From Lachnospiraceae bacterium (GTDB lineage Bacteria > Bacillota > Clostridia > Lachnospirales > Lachnospiraceae), in NCBI GenBank assembly GCA_910575775.1, contig CAJTEY010000001.1:62001-126000 (forward strand): 64,000 nucleotides of DNA, read 5' to 3'. Positions 62,801 through 64,000 of this stretch are shown here, piece by piece. How positions within the stretch are numbered: the stretch's first letter is position 1; every line of letters begins with the position of its first letter. The position numbers were made by a program, and so were the translations under genes. The notes under the pieces are model-generated. The model made no database searches. It was not told the origin of the DNA and worked only from the letters and a program-made list of their open reading frames with translations.

Positions 62801-64000
62801 CATCCGGCAACCGATCCATACTACGACAATTACGGAGACTATCTGTATGTTACGCTTTCAGGTATCAACATCGATCCGACAAAAGTCCGCCCGGTTTTCT
62901 ATCATGGCAACACCGTGATCTCGGAGTTTGTCAATGCCGTACCTGAAAATAACGAGGAAACATATCTCTACAAATTAAAGAAACTTCAAAAAAATGTGTA
63001 TTGGAATGCGGCCGGTTCCACAGATTATACCTATCGATTCGAGGCAGACCCCAGCTATGCTTTCATAGACATGATAAAAGACAAGCAGATCTCTCTGTCC
63101 GCATCATCAGAGGATTTTGTCTCCTTTGAACACTATAATTATAAGAAGGGCCTTTACGAAGTCAAAACTGACTCCACTGTCGACGAAGGCACGAAGGTTT
63201 CCGTATCTGTCTACAGCGACAGCAAATACGAAACCTGCATGGGCACTGCCGAAGATACCATCACTGAGGAAATGCTGTCCCTCGCATTTGCGGACAGCTC
63301 CGGGAACAGCTACGCGCCCCCGCAGAACAAGGCAGCATATTTCATATATGCCTACACGGACAAGAACGGAAAGGCGAAAACTTTTAACCATACCAACAGC
63401 ACTGTCAGATGGTATAACTACTCCACGGGCAGCAGCGGCGATGGCGCAAAATCAATATACTCCGACACCATCCGCTACCATGCGCAGCCATTAAAGAAAC
63501 TGTCCATGCACTTAGCAATTCCCGAGAAATACATATTTGCAAATGAGACAGTCACTGCGCAGATTTACAAAGGTCAGAATAGCATCGGCAGCAGTGTGAC
63601 ATTCACCAAAGGGAAAACCGCTGACGGCTATGTCAATCACACTGGCACATGGAGCGATTCCTCCGGCCTTTCCGAAGGTGTATATCGGGTGCAGTATATG
63701 GCAGGGGCGTCCGGCGCGCTCTCGCACGACCTCTATGTGTATGATGACAGCAAGTTTTACATGAATAACCAGTGGGCAGGCTCCTGGTCCAGCAGCAATA
63801 AAAGCGGAACTTATGTAGAATTTTCTTCCGAACAGCTTGCCGGCCATTATATTCACAAATATAACGGCAAAGTAACCAACGAGGCAGCGATGAGCTATTG
63901 GAACGACGGGGGCTTCCGGCTCGAGCTCTTTGACCTGCTGGGAGACCCGGTCACTGACTGGAAACTAGACCACGTCAGCTGGTCAGGTTCCAATTTCACC
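59804..64000 (+). CDS. Large secreted LRR/Fn3-like surface protein, partial (N-terminus)
   Basis: At least 1,399 codons; the gene runs off the right edge. A signal peptide (basic RRRR, hydrophobic TTFLCAVLIATNVFSTCL, cleavage near VYAK) is followed by an acidic Asn/Asp/Ser/Gly repeat region coded by 60005-60316 and its decayed tail. Beta-rich segments in a fibronectin-III style follow (LTPETTYYYRLAYYN, ENTEYEYYIAPQ). Then comes the DFPDETFRSLIRQEAG start and short leucine-rich repeats (LVNLTEINFQG, MTRLNLEFNDLTDLP). AAAGGAG precedes the ATG. Cell-surface adhesion or nutrient binding is likely. Confidence 0.85.
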   Translation, partial: MKQRRRRLCTTFLCAVLIATNVFSTCLPVYAKTPDADTTNESGSVEELTELPTDRGSESIGSNENGDGSSDNNDNTGNNDGSSDNNDNTGNNDGSSDSNDNTGNNDGSSDNNDNTGNNDGSSDSNDNTGNNDGSSDNNDNTGNNDGSSDSNDNTGNNDGSSDNNDNTGNNDDSSDHNDGNDINDGSSGSNGSDDNSDDIGSDDSDKDDATDENDDTPETPSVSDNDAATDTEDTFLSSAALSDTDYPTEDPAGYKLSEIKMEPGSYSAAFSAHSQSSVYDYYLRILYTTDGTDEFFKGVSKVSSEELSSSQILDGSFRDLDYSYEWDDQSDSFYQVSGTFAGADALTPETTYYYRLAYYNYNSTESKYYYHFLTVPAQFTTGPPVTETSVSIKDISVEEIGYQKAKVVWTISNPDKSPVSRIRLHCTDSTEDGQSNDVSGSLYRDKDGQIVPDTYYAFIDQSLEKSPWVKKASATLETYIGAGEKITVASSDIDILFKDTTAPDIELTVTEKTGSNSFQTLVTLSPYYPIDEEHVLTVFYRSKGTQSWKSVRGSIKNDSEEAASASANLVLLDLTENTEYEYYIAPQGPLAARSVETFGSEDQPNTFTTEGIVTYEDTDFPDETFRSLIRQEAGIGADAKITSDKLETLTELSYSRSSASGEIHSLKGIEHLVNLTEINFQGHSITDAGGLSDLKNMTRLNLEFNDLTDLPDLSGMSWLKRAYFEGNRIAADKITEEKLPAALLTQTPDWVADTVSQQCGDISAVFAPRYYAMGDTRPFLAKVSGLKKDSGRKYTLTLSIGEKAVSSNEIASDSNYYDMYYIRNILTDSSGAATDIAITEDAPCEAQVTLTDQYGNIWLKQDAQFTFTADIAGSPVAETRYIKPNAKSVYIQIANLPASCTEEQISSVTLVDADGKKAGKATSLSLYSNSYDPYEDCFGYYYISGLTTSLQSQTLSCTMYFSKYLTMGMYKAVITCTDQTSYTVENTVSVDNTAVLTYLHPATDPYYDNYGDYLYVTLSGINIDPTKVRPVFYHGNTVISEFVNAVPENNEETYLYKLKKLQKNVYWNAAGSTDYTYRFEADPSYAFIDMIKDKQISLSASSEDFVSFEHYNYKKGLYEVKTDSTVDEGTKVSVSVYSDSKYETCMGTAEDTITEEMLSLAFADSSGNSYAPPQNKAAYFIYAYTDKNGKAKTFNHTNSTVRWYNYSTGSSGDGAKSIYSDTIRYHAQPLKKLSMHLAIPEKYIFANETVTAQIYKGQNSIGSSVTFTKGKTADGYVNHTGTWSDSSGLSEGVYRVQYMAGASGALSHDLYVYDDSKFYMNNQWAGSWSSSNKSGTYVEFSSEQLAGHYIHKYNGKVTNEAAMSYWNDGGFRLELFDLLGDPVTDWKLDHVSWSGSNFT
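60005..60316 (+). repeat. Eight tandem 39-bp repeats in the surface-protein gene
   Basis: Units start at 60005, 60044, 60083, 60122, 60161, 60200, 60239 and 60278, with a ninth decayed copy from 60317. Each codes for GSSDNNDNTGNND, with Asn or Ser at position 5. The near-identity of units points to recent expansion and to length variation between strains. Other frames also lack stops here, so they yield long false reading frames. Confidence 0.93.

Noticed and set aside
1-64000. tRNA or rRNA genes
   Set aside because: No cloverleaf with TTCGA-type loop or rRNA core sequence was noticed on either strand.

Overview
The window reads like a chromosome segment of a low-to-mid G+C Gram-positive anaerobe of the Clostridia, most likely Lachnospiraceae. 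The evidence is a T-box-controlled aspS-gatCAB operon, an LL-diaminopimelate aminotransferase (DapL) beside dapF, a Bacillus-type glutamine synthetase followed by an ANTAR regulator, a PF09820-type ATPase/nuclease, an LRR surface protein and a Tn4451-like mobilizable element. Species assignment is inference; no rRNA or tRNA gene was seen.

Layout. (1) 1-23230, all on the minus strand: a long surface-glycan operon read from an extended -10 promoter at 23201-23230. It begins with a TagF-like protein carrying a beta-propeller-like tail and a GT2, then holds a complete CDP-4-keto-3,6-dideoxyhexose module (rfbH, rfbF, rfbG), an E1-alpha/E1-beta thiamine enzyme without E2/E3, two NAD-epimerases, two FkbM methyltransferases, an acetolactate-synthase-like (YerE-like) thiamine enzyme, two radical SAM/SPASM proteins, an ATP-grasp ligase, a DUF362 protein, a deacetylase and a GT4. 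Two decayed gene ends lie at 9617-10039. The inferred product is a glycan with a two-carbon-branched dideoxy sugar. (2) 23296-25734: a two-gene unit of helical proteins resembling the alpha-xenorhabdolysin (XaxA/XaxB) class of binary pore-forming toxins, behind a strong promoter overlapped by nested palindromes. (3) 25759-39498: an ATPase/nuclease, a membrane-anchored protein, then housekeeping genes (gatB, gatA, gatC, aspS with T-box leader; a phosphatase; dapL, dapF; ANTAR regulator, glnA).

(4) 39596-57890: a type I-B CRISPR-Cas system (cas6-cas8-cas7-cas5-cas3-cas4-cas1-cas2, leader, array) whose array has been cut in two by an ~8.9 kb Tn4451-like element (40043-48934: TnpX-type serine recombinase, RepA_N remnant with iteron-like repeats, duplicated Xre regulators, DUF3847 protein, MobA relaxase with candidate oriT, a secreted/cytosolic cargo pair, TnpW). 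Four repeats remain next to the leader and six are stranded beyond the element. Joining the flanks at a GA dinucleotide restores a spacer of the usual 36 nt. A promoter-like sequence at the left end of the element points outward into the stranded repeats.

(5) 58084-64000: a small anchored protein with a hairpin over its ribosome-binding site, a Uma2-family endonuclease-like protein, and the start of a large secreted LRR/Fn3-like surface protein. A run of ten C residues lies between the -35-like and -10-like boxes of this last gene, which suggests phase-variable expression. The glycan locus, toxin pair, CRISPR system and surface protein together make this an accessory, surface- and defence-rich segment around a small housekeeping core.
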